In this document: positions 16,680-25,573 of the stretch, piece after piece | Layout of the letters: every line of letters begins with the position of its first letter | How positions within the stretch are numbered: the stretch's first letter is position 1 | Assembly: GCA_017461045.1 (NCBI GenBank) | Contig: JAFTZJ010000003.1 | Coordinates: forward strand, 1-60,681 | Origin: Lachnospiraceae bacterium | GTDB taxonomy: Bacteria > Bacillota > Clostridia > Lachnospirales > Lachnospiraceae | Reading direction: 5' to 3' | Length of the DNA: 60,681 nt | The notes under the pieces: model-generated | Seen by the model: the letters and a program-made list of their open reading frames with translations, nothing else | Database searches by the model: none | What the model was told of the DNA's origin: nothing | Position numbers and translations under genes: made by a program

Positions 16680-16775
16680 TTATGTTCCACATCCTCTTTC
16701 GTTATTTTATAGATATTATGGTATCACAGAGTCCATTATTCGTCTAGAACTTTTCATATACTGTCCATTTTTTAA

Positions 16776-16804
16776 TTTACTTTTTTATCTCTTCGGGTTA
16801 CAAT
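16776..16804 (+). promoter_or_regulatory. Promoter of the TPR-glycosyltransferase gene
   Basis: Plus strand: TTTACT (16776-16781), 17 nt, TACAAT (16799-16804), about 55 nt before the start codon. Confidence 0.55.
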
Positions 16805-16861
16805 AAAATCAGTTGGTATTTGCACCCATTCGTGTAACAAGGAGGTTATTAAAAATAAAGT

Positions 16862-17872
16862 ATGATTACTATAAGCACCTGTATGATTGTTAAAAATGAA
16901 GAGCGCGTACTGGCCCGTTGTCTGGATTGTGTAAAGGAATTCTCCGATGAGATTATTATTGTTGATACCGGTTCTACGGACCGGACCAAAGAAATCGCAG
17001 CCCAGTATACGGACCATATCTATGATTTCCCATGGATTAATGATTTCGCAGCTGCCAGGAATTTTTCTTTCACGAAGGCCACGAAAGAATACATCTATGT
17101 AGCAGATGCTGATGAAATCATTGATGCTGAAAACATCCAGAAAATCAAGGATTTGAAATCCATTATTCTACCGGAAATTGACATTGTTCAGATGTATTAC
17201 ACCAATCAATTGGAATTCGGAACCACGTATAACTATGATCAGGAATATCGTCCAAAGCTCATTAAGCGGTTACGGGAATTCTATTGGCAGGACCCTTTAC
17301 ATGAAACCCTGCGGCTGCATCCGGTTATTTTCGACAGTGACATTGCAATTATTCATAAGCCACATGAAAAACACAGCGAACGGGATTTTGCTAATTTACA
17401 GAAGTTGATTCAAGACGGAATCCCTCTATCTTCTAAGTTGAATACCATGTATGCACGGGAATTATTTATCTCCGGAACGGACGATGATTTCCGGACTGCC
17501 AAAGACTATTTTCAGACACTGGCAACCCACGTATTAGAAGAAGATGAATTAAAGGCGGTGCAATGCGTTCTAGTCAAATGTGGGGTAATTGAATCTAATC
17601 TCCATCTTATTCTCGGTGCCGCATTAAAGAATGTTGCCGACGGCAACGGAAGCTCTGAGGTCTGCACCTGCCTTGGTAATTATTATGAATCCTGCGGTGA
17701 ATATCAAGAAGCCATTCTTTGGTATTACAACGCCGTATACGAAACCCAAAGTGAATTAAGCCTTCGATATGGTCAGGAATTGCCACTGGACGGACTTATT
17801 CGTTGCTATGAAGCATTAGGCGATTACGAACAGGTTGCCTATTATCAGGAACAGAAAAAGGCTGGGAATTAA
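16862..17872 (+). CDS. Family 2 glycosyltransferase with C-terminal TPR-like region
   Basis: A 336-residue protein. The N-terminal GT-A domain starts ISTCMIVKNEERVLARCL and has the VDTGSTD nucleotide-binding strand and the metal-binding DAD at 82-84. Residues about 200-336 are helical and TPR-like (YYESCGEYQEAILWYY). This architecture is common in Clostridia and resembles SunS-type or LPS beta-glycosyltransferases; acceptor unknown. The only good ribosome binding site, AAGGAGG, is 15-16 nt from the ATG, which is unusually far, and an in-frame TAA two codons upstream rules out an earlier start. The 3' end overlaps the convergent serine acetyltransferase gene by 4 bp. Confidence 0.85.
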   Translation: MITISTCMIVKNEERVLARCLDCVKEFSDEIIIVDTGSTDRTKEIAAQYTDHIYDFPWINDFAAARNFSFTKATKEYIYVADADEIIDAENIQKIKDLKSIILPEIDIVQMYYTNQLEFGTTYNYDQEYRPKLIKRLREFYWQDPLHETLRLHPVIFDSDIAIIHKPHEKHSERDFANLQKLIQDGIPLSSKLNTMYARELFISGTDDDFRTAKDYFQTLATHVLEEDELKAVQCVLVKCGVIESNLHLILGAALKNVADGNGSSEVCTCLGNYYESCGEYQEAILWYYNAVYETQSELSLRYGQELPLDGLIRCYEALGDYEQVAYYQEQKKAGN

Positions 17873-18810
17873 ATTTCCCAGCCCCATGTATTTTCACCCT
17901 TTGTATCTGCTCCGGTACCCTTGAAGGTCATTTCCGGATTCTTAACAATTACCTTTGTATCTGCTGCTACTGATTCTGTAATAAATGCATTACCGCCAAT
18001 CACCGTTCCTCTTCCAATCACCGTATCTCCACCCAATATCGTAGAGCCGGAATAAATGGTCACGTGATCCTCAATGGTCGGATGACGTTTTACCCCTGCC
18101 AGCTGCTGTCCCATACGGGTAGATAACGCACCTAAGGTAACACCCTGATATAATTTCACATGATTTCCAATAGTTGTGGTTTCACCAATTACTACACCGG
18201 TACCATGGTCAATGAAGAAATATTCTCCTATATCTGCGCCGGAGTTAATATCAATTCCGGTCCGGCTATGTGCATATTCAGTCATAATTCTTGGAATATG
18301 GGGCACCTGCTTCAGGTATAATTCATGCGCAATTCGATATACATAAATTGCAAATAATCCCGGGTAAGAAATAATAATATCTTCCTTACTTTGTGCTGCC
18401 GGGTCTCCATCAAAACCTGCCTGCACATCTTTTAACAGCATTTGCTGTACATATGGCAACCGACTGATAAAATACTGACTAATTTCCTCCGCTTGCTGTG
18501 TTGCAGCTTCTTCGCTCAACTCGGCATCGTTATAAATCAAAGCCAGTACAATCTGTTGCTTCAAGGTCTGATAAATCTTATTTAAATGAGAGCCAACAAA
18601 ATAATCTCCCATATATACAGATAAATCTTCATCACCAAAATATCCCGGGAACATAACACGTCGAAGCTCTTTTAACATCAGAATGATTGTATTCCGACTT
18701 GGAAGGCGCCGCCCTTCTTTTCCCATTAACACATCATTTGTTTCATAATTTTTTGTAATTTCTGCAACCGTCTGCTGAATCTGCTCCATCATTATCGGCT
18801 TCATTTCCAT
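17869..18810 (-). CDS. Serine O-acetyltransferase, long EpsC type
   Basis: A 313-residue protein. About 170 residues of helical N-terminal domain precede a left-handed beta-helix of hexapeptide repeats, with DIGEYFFIDHGTGVVIGET carrying the catalytic aspartate and histidine. It transfers acetyl from acetyl-CoA to L-serine, the first step of cysteine synthesis. The long N-terminus distinguishes it from CysE of enterobacteria. No cysK is beside it. ATG 18810 has AGGAG 5 nt upstream. The C-terminus ends convergently on the glycosyltransferase. Confidence 0.88.
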   Translation of the reverse strand: MEMKPIMMEQIQQTVAEITKNYETNDVLMGKEGRRLPSRNTIILMLKELRRVMFPGYFGDEDLSVYMGDYFVGSHLNKIYQTLKQQIVLALIYNDAELSEEAATQQAEEISQYFISRLPYVQQMLLKDVQAGFDGDPAAQSKEDIIISYPGLFAIYVYRIAHELYLKQVPHIPRIMTEYAHSRTGIDINSGADIGEYFFIDHGTGVVIGETTTIGNHVKLYQGVTLGALSTRMGQQLAGVKRHPTIEDHVTIYSGSTILGGDTVIGRGTVIGGNAFITESVAADTKVIVKNPEMTFKGTGADTKGENTWGWEI

Positions 18811-18887
18811 GGTGCTCCTACCCTCTTTTCTATTATCTTATTCTGCCTTTTCAAATAATTACTGCATTTACGCCTAATATACAATAA

Positions 18888-18918
18888 AACCCAAAGGTTT
18901 GTCTACAACCTTTGGGTT
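18888..18918 (-). terminator. Terminator after the CarD-like gene
   Basis: A perfect 12-bp stem AACCCAAAGGTT / AACCTTTGGGTT (18888-18899, 18907-18918) with a 7-nt loop. On the minus strand TTTTATTG follows. Confidence 0.85.
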
Positions 18919-18931
18919 ATTCTACATTTAC

Positions 18932-19438
18932 TTATTGAGCTTCTCCAATCCGCTTTTCAATAAAGTCGACCACTTCGTTTCTGTCAATTCCTAATGCCAT
19001 GGCAAACTCACAATACAGATTATCTTCTGCGGTTTTCATATATCTGGCATCCGTTGCCGTTACCTTTTGTCCTCGTTCTACCCGCTCCTGCTTCCGCAAA
19101 TACAGAGTCTTAATCACCTTTAACCACTCTACGCAGTCATGATGCTTCATGCATTCCTTAAACCGTTCTTCCCGTAGTTTGTCATTGGTTTCTCCTATCG
19201 TTTCAATCTCCGGAATATGGTCAATCAGTTCATTTACCTGCTCCTTGGTCAAAACCTTTCGCATAATGATTTTCTCATTATCAACCGGAATATATACTAC
19301 GCTGGTCTTCGCAAACACAGGTTGCAAAATATAGTAAAGTCTGTTGGGATCAACATCCGGGACATCAATTGTACTGATATTCTCAACAGAACAAATACCA
19401 TTATTGCCACACACAATATAATCACCGACTTCAAACAT
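18932..19438 (-). CDS. CarD-like transcriptional regulator
   Basis: A 168-residue protein. Residues 1-60 are the CarD/TRCF RNA-polymerase interaction domain (MFEVGDYIVCGNNGICSVENI, then YYILQPV and VYIPVDN), and the rest is the helical DNA-binding part. CarD proteins bind the RNA polymerase beta subunit and stabilise open complexes at promoters. AGGAGG stands 7 nt before ATG 19438, with a TATAAT about 50 bp upstream. It is a single-gene unit closed by a strong terminator. Confidence 0.88.
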   Translation of the reverse strand: MFEVGDYIVCGNNGICSVENISTIDVPDVDPNRLYYILQPVFAKTSVVYIPVDNEKIIMRKVLTKEQVNELIDHIPEIETIGETNDKLREERFKECMKHHDCVEWLKVIKTLYLRKQERVERGQKVTATDARYMKTAEDNLYCEFAMALGIDRNEVVDFIEKRIGEAQ

Positions 19439-19667
19439 TCTAGCGCCTCCTGTCCTTTCTTCACTCTCACTATTATAATTCTAGCCAAATTCCAGCTTTC
19501 TAAACGCATCACCAAGTAATAATAGTTTAGCATTTTTGAAGAGCAAAAGGTAAGTCGAAATTTACCTAAAATTAATTTTTGTGAAAATTGTCTACGGACC
19601 GAGGTTGGTTTTGTTGAAAAATTTCTATATCAACAGTAAATAGTAAATAACTTATCGATTCCGAGCA

Positions 19668-20408
19668 TCAATGGTGATGATGGTGTCCCATGGTCACAAG
19701 TATAACTGCAATCCCCACCAAAACACCAAGAATCGACAACCACTTTCGCTTGCAATGAAATAAGTGAGGTATCAACTCAAAACAAATAATATAAAGTAAC
19801 ATACCTAAAGCAACGCAAATCAAAATACCGATTACCAGTTCATTCAAAATCGGACTAATCACTGCCATTAGTACGCCACCTACAAAGGTGGACACTGCCG
19901 CCAATCCAAGAATCAGTACCTGTTTTTTTCTGCTATCCTTCTGCAGGGTGGAATACATAAGCATCCCCATGGGAATATTATGAAGACCAACACCCAATGC
20001 CATTAGGATTCCTACTCGTGCAGATTCCGTACTGATGCTATAAACAGCCATCCCCTCTACAATATTATGCAGAATAATCGCCACTGCAGATATAACACCA
20101 ATATGAATTACATTTTCTTCCGTCTGTTCTTCATTGCCATGCCCATCGTCATGATCCGGAATAAATCTATCTAGAACCTTTAACGCCATAACACCTGCAA
20201 ATACAGCCAATGCTGCAACTGCCAGCATCCAGCCCTGAAAGGTTTCCAACACCTCCGGCGTCAACTCTAAGACCACCAAAGAAACCATTGTTCCCAAAGC
20301 AATTGCAATGGATAACTGCTCAATTGTTTTACTTCCTTTGGCAAGTTTAACTACCACTACACCTAACAATAAAAATACTCCTAATGCAAATGTTATAACT
20401 AGTCCCAT
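19668..20408 (-). CDS. ZIP-family divalent metal transporter
   Basis: A 246-residue membrane protein with about eight helices. TM4 has HNIVEGMAVY and TM5 has HNIPMG, the metal-site helices of GufA/ZupT-type ZIP proteins. The TM5 glutamate typical of HNIPEG is replaced by methionine. The loop before TM4 is His/Asp/Glu-rich (DHDDGHGNEEQTEE), as expected for a metal-sensing loop. The protein ends in MGHHHHH, a natural histidine tail. The likely substrate is zinc or a related ion. Confidence 0.85.
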   Translation of the reverse strand: MGLVITFALGVFLLLGVVVVKLAKGSKTIEQLSIAIALGTMVSLVVLELTPEVLETFQGWMLAVAALAVFAGVMALKVLDRFIPDHDDGHGNEEQTEENVIHIGVISAVAIILHNIVEGMAVYSISTESARVGILMALGVGLHNIPMGMLMYSTLQKDSRKKQVLILGLAAVSTFVGGVLMAVISPILNELVIGILICVALGMLLYIICFELIPHLFHCKRKWLSILGVLVGIAVILVTMGHHHHH

Positions 20409-20493
20409 ATCTTTCCTCTTTCATCCTTCGGAGCTACAACCCTTGTCTCTCCACACCAAAACATTGTCAACGCTTTCATTCTCGCAACATAAA

Positions 20494-20524
20494 AACGTGC
20501 GATACTCAAACAGTATCACACGTT
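20494..20524 (-). terminator. Terminator after the NAD salvage cluster
   Basis: AACGTGCGATAC (20494-20505) pairs with GTATCACACGTT (20513-20524), one mismatch. TTTTTATG follows on the minus strand. It lies 45 bp after the VTT gene stop. Confidence 0.75.
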
Positions 20525-20569
20525 CTGTAAGGCTTGTCAAGATGCAATTGCAATTCATTTGCAACAACT

Positions 20570-21337
20570 CTACTCCTGTTCTTCCTTTGTTGCAGCAATC
20601 TCTTCCTGTTTTCGTTTTGTGAATTGATTGTAAAATACCATACCAACTGCACTCAATATAAAGGTAATGGCAAATACAATAATCGCAAACATATAATTCT
20701 GACCTCCGATAGCATTACCACCAACCGTGGAGGTTACAATGGCAGGAAATTTTGCAACTGTAGTAATAATAATCCAGTTCTTTAATTCCATCTTGGTTAA
20801 TCCGGCAAAATAGGTCAATGCATCCTTGGGTGTTCCCGGAATAAAGAACAGAAGGAATATAAGAACATCACGCTTTTTGCTATCTTGCAAGAATTTCAGT
20901 GAATTCATCTTCTCTACAGATATAAACACTTCCACCAGTTTTACACCAAATTTTCGCACCAACAGAAATACTAAGGTTCCTCCCAAAGCACTTCCGATCA
21001 AGCAAATAATCGTTCCCTCCACAGCACCAAAAGCATATCCTGCTGCAATCTCAAAGGGTTCTCCCGGTATAACCGCCACAAAAATCTGTAGCATAACAAT
21101 TCCGATGTATGCTAATCGGCTCCATAACCAGTTATCATCTACCCATGCCCGTAATTGTTCGCTATCCGTTACAAATGCCACTAATGGCTTTCCTACCTTA
21201 ATAAATACCACTACAAGTACTGCAAGGAATAACACAATAATAACACTGGATAAAATCCGTTTCCGAATCAAGCTTTTGTCTGTCTTTTCTTCTTTATTTA
21301 CTTGTATATCCTGTTGTTTTTCTTCTTTCATATCCAC
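20570..21337 (-). CDS. TVP38/TMEM64 (VTT-domain) membrane protein
   Basis: A 255-residue protein with a charged cytoplasmic N-terminus (about 1-30) and five to six membrane segments. The VTT core is visible: GEPFEIAAGYAFGAVEG, the glycine-rich GSALGGTLVFLLVRKFG, and FIPGTPKDALTYFAGLTKM. The superfamily includes DedA and eukaryotic lipid scramblases. Bacterial members are tied to envelope and lipid homeostasis, and the exact role here is unknown. It lies 9 bp after pncB, so it is co-transcribed with NAD salvage. Confidence 0.8.
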   Translation of the reverse strand: MDMKEEKQQDIQVNKEEKTDKSLIRKRILSSVIIVLFLAVLVVVFIKVGKPLVAFVTDSEQLRAWVDDNWLWSRLAYIGIVMLQIFVAVIPGEPFEIAAGYAFGAVEGTIICLIGSALGGTLVFLLVRKFGVKLVEVFISVEKMNSLKFLQDSKKRDVLIFLLFFIPGTPKDALTYFAGLTKMELKNWIIITTVAKFPAIVTSTVGGNAIGGQNYMFAIIVFAITFILSAVGMVFYNQFTKRKQEEIAATKEEQE

Positions 21338-21346
21338 GTCGATTTA

Positions 21347-22813
21347 TTACTGCTCCTTTATACTCAAATCATTTAACAGCTGCATCTTCATTTCATAATA
21401 ATCCGGAGTCATATCCAGATAATGCATATGCGGATATTCAAAACGCTGCTCTTCTTCCCAAATCTCCTCAGACAACTGACGCTTTACATATGCTGCTATC
21501 TCGTCCAAGCTTGGAAGTTCATATACCAATTCACCATTCTTAATAATCTGCTTCTGTAATTCTACCGCTTTACAGTTCTTAAAATATCGATTCTTCCATG
21601 GCTTTGTTGGGTCTATATAGCGAAATGGCTGACTCATGTCCACAATTTCATCTGCTTTCGCTATCATGTCAGCAATGGCACGACCTTCCTCATCAATAAT
21701 ACGATACACCTTCTTAAGACCAGGATTGGTAATCTTCTCCACATTTTCTGAAATCTTAATTCTTGGCACAAATTCACCCGGGGTTTCTTCTACAGCGGCA
21801 ATTTTGTAAACCGCACCAAATACCGGTTCTGACTTTGCAGTAATTAGCCGTTCACCTACACCAAAGCTGTCCACACAGCCACCCTGATTCAAAATAGAAG
21901 TAATGGTAAATTCATCCAGGCTGTTGGAGATAATAATCTTACAATCCTCCAAGCCTGCCTTATCCAACATTTTTCTGGTCTTCTTAGTCAAATAAGCCAA
22001 GTCACCACTGTCAATACGAATTCCTTTTAACCGCTTGCCCATTGGCTCCAACACTTCCTTGGCAACCCGAATGGCATTCGGAATACCACTTCGCAATACA
22101 TCATAGGTATCTACTAAAAGCACTGTTGCATCCGGATAAGTTTCTGCATATTTCTTAAACGCTTGAAATTCATCCCGATAGAACATAACAAAACTGTGAG
22201 CCATAGTTCCGCTGATTGGCATACCAAACATCTGACCGGATAATACGGTTGCGGTACTGTTGGCACCTCCGATATATGCTGCTCTTGCTCCGTAAATGGC
22301 AGCATCCATATTATGTGCCCGGCGAGCACCAAAGTCTGACACAGCTCTGCCATCTGCTGCATGTACAATCCGTCGGGTTTTTGTTGCAATTAAGGATTGA
22401 TGATTAATCTGTAATAGAATAGCCGTCTCGATTAACTGGGCATCAATCAAAGGTGCTACCACTGTTAAACAAGGCTCATTTGGATACATAACGGTTCCTT
22501 CCGGAAACGCATAAATATCTCCTGTAAAATGAAAATTCTTCAAATACTGTAAGAACTCTTCTGCAAACAGGTTCTGACTTCTCAAGTACTCAATATCCTC
22601 ATCATCAAAATGCAGATTCAATACATATTCCACGATTTGCTCTAATCCGGTAAAGATTGCAAATCCACCTGCATCTGGGTTCTTGCGGTAAAACACATCA
22701 AATGCCACCCGGATATCTTTATCCTGATCTAAGAAATAACCATTACTCATAGTCAATTCGTAAAAATCCATAACCATTGTTAAGTTTCGTTCCATGTTTT
22801 GTGTCCTTTTCAT
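21347..22813 (-). CDS. pncB: Nicotinate phosphoribosyltransferase
   Basis: About 488 residues, close to the length of the Gram-positive class. It opens ERNLTMVMDFYELTMSNGYF, with the signature SGTMAHSFVMFY and the phosphoribosyl-binding LLVDTYD and GIRIDSGDL segments. It makes nicotinate mononucleotide from nicotinate and PRPP (Preiss-Handler NAD salvage). I start at ATG 22813, 8 nt after AAAGGAG; a GTG at 22822 would overlap that site. The NrtR-like Nudix gene lies about 80 bp upstream and the VTT gene follows. Confidence 0.93.
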   Translation of the reverse strand: MKRTQNMERNLTMVMDFYELTMSNGYFLDQDKDIRVAFDVFYRKNPDAGGFAIFTGLEQIVEYVLNLHFDDEDIEYLRSQNLFAEEFLQYLKNFHFTGDIYAFPEGTVMYPNEPCLTVVAPLIDAQLIETAILLQINHQSLIATKTRRIVHAADGRAVSDFGARRAHNMDAAIYGARAAYIGGANSTATVLSGQMFGMPISGTMAHSFVMFYRDEFQAFKKYAETYPDATVLLVDTYDVLRSGIPNAIRVAKEVLEPMGKRLKGIRIDSGDLAYLTKKTRKMLDKAGLEDCKIIISNSLDEFTITSILNQGGCVDSFGVGERLITAKSEPVFGAVYKIAAVEETPGEFVPRIKISENVEKITNPGLKKVYRIIDEEGRAIADMIAKADEIVDMSQPFRYIDPTKPWKNRYFKNCKAVELQKQIIKNGELVYELPSLDEIAAYVKRQLSEEIWEEEQRFEYPHMHYLDMTPDYYEMKMQLLNDLSIKEQ

Positions 22814-22893
22814 AATATTCACTCCTTTTACTATCTTTTGTTCCTATTTTACAAACTTTAAATGTATCAACTGCTCATTTTGCTTCTGTGGTT

Positions 22894-23730
22894 TTATCCA
22901 AAATCTATATTGATATCCTGAAAACGATATAATTCCGGACTTCGTTTTGTACCTTCCTGTACCTTCTTGGTTCCGGTAGGTTCCAGATATCGGCTGATTT
23001 TCTTTCGGAAATTCGCTTTATATAATGTTTTCCCCAGTACGGTTTCATATAGTTTTTGCAGCTCCGGCAAAGTAAATTCCTCCGGCATCAAACCAAACAG
23101 CACATTGGTATATTCTGCTTTATTTCGCAATCGGCTTAATCCCATCTGAATCACCTTCTCATGGTCAAATGCAATACCGGAATCTTCTTTTTTATATACC
23201 GATTCCTGTATCATGGAAACGCCACCAATAAACATTGGAATTTGCTTGATATGATACCGCAGAATTTCTCCATTGTCACCAACTAATTCCATTTCGGAAT
23301 CATTTTGTCGAATGGTGAACCAGCAAGCATCTGCCGCATCATCGCCAGCCTGTACATTCACTGTTTTCTCGCGAATCAGTGCCATATACGCTGTTGAAAT
23401 CACACGACTTCTTGGATCTCGCCCAGGTTCCCCGAAGGTAAACAGCTGTTCCATATAAATATCCTGAAGCCCCGTTTCTTCTTCTAATTCACGTCTGGCA
23501 GCCTCTTCTAAAGATTCGTCCATCTCTACAAAGCCTCCCGGCAATGCCCAACACTGAATATATGGATGATTTTTTCTGCGAATCAGCAAAATTTTAAGTG
23601 CATCTAAAGTTTCATTAACTGCAAACACTAGTATGTCAACTGTTACCGCTGGCCTCTCATAATCTCCCGGTCGATACTGTTGCAGGAATTCTTTCTCCGT
23701 CAGCCCCTGTTCATTTCTTAATTCTTCCAA
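22894..23730 (-). CDS. NrtR-like Nudix-domain regulator or hydrolase
   Basis: A 278-residue protein: a Nudix domain (about 25-165) with a complete Nudix box (GGFVEMDESLEEAARRE, then LEEETG), then a C-terminal winged-helix region (about 180-278, GLSRLRNKAEYTNVLFGLMPEEFTLPELQ). This is the NrtR architecture, in which the Nudix domain senses ADP-ribose and represses NAD synthesis genes. Because the box is intact it may also hydrolyse ADP-ribose. It is just ahead of pncB, the expected target. The start is TTG 23730, with AGAGGTG 6 nt upstream. Confidence 0.88.
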   Translation of the reverse strand: MEELRNEQGLTEKEFLQQYRPGDYERPAVTVDILVFAVNETLDALKILLIRRKNHPYIQCWALPGGFVEMDESLEEAARRELEEETGLQDIYMEQLFTFGEPGRDPRSRVISTAYMALIREKTVNVQAGDDAADACWFTIRQNDSEMELVGDNGEILRYHIKQIPMFIGGVSMIQESVYKKEDSGIAFDHEKVIQMGLSRLRNKAEYTNVLFGLMPEEFTLPELQKLYETVLGKTLYKANFRKKISRYLEPTGTKKVQEGTKRSPELYRFQDINIDFG

Positions 23731-23750
23731 ATCTTCACCTCTTCACATAT

Positions 23751-23823
23751 AAAGTAGTCTTTTAATACTTTTGTATAGACTACCACTTTTCATGCATTTT
23801 GTAAAGTAGTATTTTGATACTTT
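23751..23823. promoter_or_regulatory. Two operator-like repeats upstream of the NrtR-like gene
   Basis: Two 21-bp copies at 23751-23771 and 23803-23823 differ at only 2 positions and start 52 bp apart. Each reads AAAGTAGT at one end and ATACTTT at the other, with inverted arms (AAAGTA/TACTTT; the second copy has a perfect AGTAT-N4-ATACT). A partial third element lies between them (23777-23789). They cover the upstream region of the NrtR-pncB operon and are good candidates for its autoregulation. Confidence 0.65.
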
Positions 23824-23960
23824 TAGTTTCAAATTAAAAATCATACCAATACCATTTTTTCTATACGAATAAGTCATTTCTTTTCTAAAACGTTCATTGT
23901 ATAATTCTAGTATACTTTTGAGACTATTCAAATATGAAATATACGATAAGGAGTTTTACC

Positions 23961-24287
23961 ATGGATGATTTTTATGCAAACCTTGGAAAAAAGGTAAAAG
24001 AATTACGAATTGCAAACGGTCTGACACAAAATGAAGTTGCAAAGGCACTGAATGTTACACCGGGGTATATCAGCAACGTAGAGAACAATCGTAGTGCAAT
24101 GACACTTCGCCTGTTAATGTACTATGCAGAGCTGACCCATGTGTCTTTGGATGCTTTAATTGGTAGCATTGATTCAGAATACGAGGCGACTGCCATCGAT
24201 TATGAATTAAGCGACTTAACCAGACGTATGACCGATGAGGACAAGAAAAAATTAGTAAAGACCCTTAAAATTTGGGTTCGAAGATAA
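23961..24287 (+). CDS. XRE-family helix-turn-helix regulator
   Basis: A 108-residue protein with an N-terminal Cro/C1-type HTH (about 5-62: LGKKVKELRIANGLTQNEVAKALNV, then PGYISNVENN) and a helical C-terminus ending in KKLVKTLKIWVRR. I start at ATG 23961 behind AAGGAG; an earlier ATG at 23934 has no site. The PrsA-like gene follows 12 bp later, so the two are an operon. It is divergent from the NrtR-like gene across about 230 bp. Confidence 0.8.
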   Translation: MDDFYANLGKKVKELRIANGLTQNEVAKALNVTPGYISNVENNRSAMTLRLLMYYAELTHVSLDALIGSIDSEYEATAIDYELSDLTRRMTDEDKKKLVKTLKIWVRR

Positions 24288-24299
24288 GGAGACAGAAAC

Positions 24300-25550
24300 A
24301 TGAGCAAGAAAGAAGACACTATGAACGAACAGACCGCTCCTAAGACACGGTATGACCGTAAAATGGAAGCAAGAAAAAAAGCTGCCGCCAAAGACAAACG
24401 GGATACATTAATCCTAAAAACTATTTGCATTATTATTATTGGTGCAATCATTGGTACCATTGGCTACTTTAGCATTAAGAAAGTCTTAGAAGTACAAGCC
24501 GCAATTAATGATCCATATGTTGCAGTTGGCGAGCACCAATTAACCCAGTTGGAATATGACTACTATTTTAATTCTACAGTAAATAACTATATCAACAGTT
24601 ATTCATACTACTTAAACTACATTGGACTGGATGTTACACAACCATTTGAAGAACAACAGTATTCAGAGGACATGACTTGGCAGGAATTTTTCGAACAAAT
24701 GACCTTAGACCAAATCAAACAGGAACTGGCACTGTTAGACGATGCCAAAGCTAACAACTTTGAATACGATGCAACTGAAGAATATAATGAGTTCGTAACA
24801 ACAGCCAAGACCACAGCCAGAGAAAGCCAAATGACTACCGGCAGATATTACAAATCCATCTTTGGTGATTATGCAACAGCAAATAACATCAAACCATTTA
24901 TGGAAAACTCATTTATTGCAGGTGCATATCATGAAAAGTTAATAGAAGACAATACTCCTTCTGAAGATGAAGCAACCGATTATTATGAAGATCATAAGAA
25001 TGATTATGATAAAGCAACCTTCTACAGTTTTATGTTTGATCCGGCAGACTATGATGCCAATGCAGACCTAAAGACAATGGCCGAAGAAATGTTAGCACGT
25101 GTAGAAGATGGCGAAGACTTTGAATCATTATGTATTGAATATGCTGCCGATGCAGACAAAGAATTGTACGAAGAAGAAGATAACGAATTCTCATTAACCG
25201 CAGATATGACTTGTTCCTATGCAAATGCAGATTACACTAGTTGGATTTGTGATGAGGCCCGCAAAAAAGGTGATACCACTTTGGTTGAAGATTCCGAATC
25301 CGGTATGTATTATGTATTAAAGTTCGTGAAGCGTACCTACGATGAAACTTGCTTAGAAACCATCTCGTCAACGCTTGCTACAAATGCAGTTACAGAATAT
25401 TTAACAGGATTGACAGAAAACAATTATGATTATCAAGATATCAAGGGTGAAATCTCTTATTTGTCCGAAACCGAAAATAATGCTTCTGAGGATACTACAT
25501 CGGATAGCTCTAATGCAGATTCCTTATTAGATACTTCTGTGATTGAATAG
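24300..25550 (+). CDS. Membrane-anchored PrsA/SurA-like foldase
   Basis: A 416-residue protein. A basic cytoplasmic N-terminus (about 1-35) precedes a single membrane helix (about 38-60); the rest lies outside the membrane and is strongly acidic. Residues about 65-230 resemble a SurA-type N domain and about 230-370 a degenerate parvulin (PpiC) domain, ending in the typical GMYYVLKFVKR strand. Such proteins help secreted proteins fold on the outer face. There is no lipobox, unlike PrsA of Bacillus. The tail is rich in Ser/Asp/Glu. GGAGA precedes ATG 24300, and a strong terminator follows. PPIase activity is uncertain. Confidence 0.7.
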   Translation: MSKKEDTMNEQTAPKTRYDRKMEARKKAAAKDKRDTLILKTICIIIIGAIIGTIGYFSIKKVLEVQAAINDPYVAVGEHQLTQLEYDYYFNSTVNNYINSYSYYLNYIGLDVTQPFEEQQYSEDMTWQEFFEQMTLDQIKQELALLDDAKANNFEYDATEEYNEFVTTAKTTARESQMTTGRYYKSIFGDYATANNIKPFMENSFIAGAYHEKLIEDNTPSEDEATDYYEDHKNDYDKATFYSFMFDPADYDANADLKTMAEEMLARVEDGEDFESLCIEYAADADKELYEEEDNEFSLTADMTCSYANADYTSWICDEARKKGDTTLVEDSESGMYYVLKFVKRTYDETCLETISSTLATNAVTEYLTGLTENNYDYQDIKGEISYLSETENNASEDTTSDSSNADSLLDTSVIE

Positions 25551-25573
25551 AATCCTATTCTAATTAAGACAAA

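Noticed and set aside
19547-19567. AGGTAA/TTACCT hairpin between the CarD-like and ZIP genes
   Set aside because: Six base pairs with only a short T-run; not convincing as a terminator for ZIP or as an operator.
20826-21398. 190-codon frame opposite the VTT gene
   Set aside because: Thr/Ile/Ser-rich antisense translation of a hydrophobic protein; no ribosome binding site.
23743-23931. 62-codon frame upstream of the NrtR-like gene
   Set aside because: Covers the operator repeats and promoter region; no ribosome binding site.
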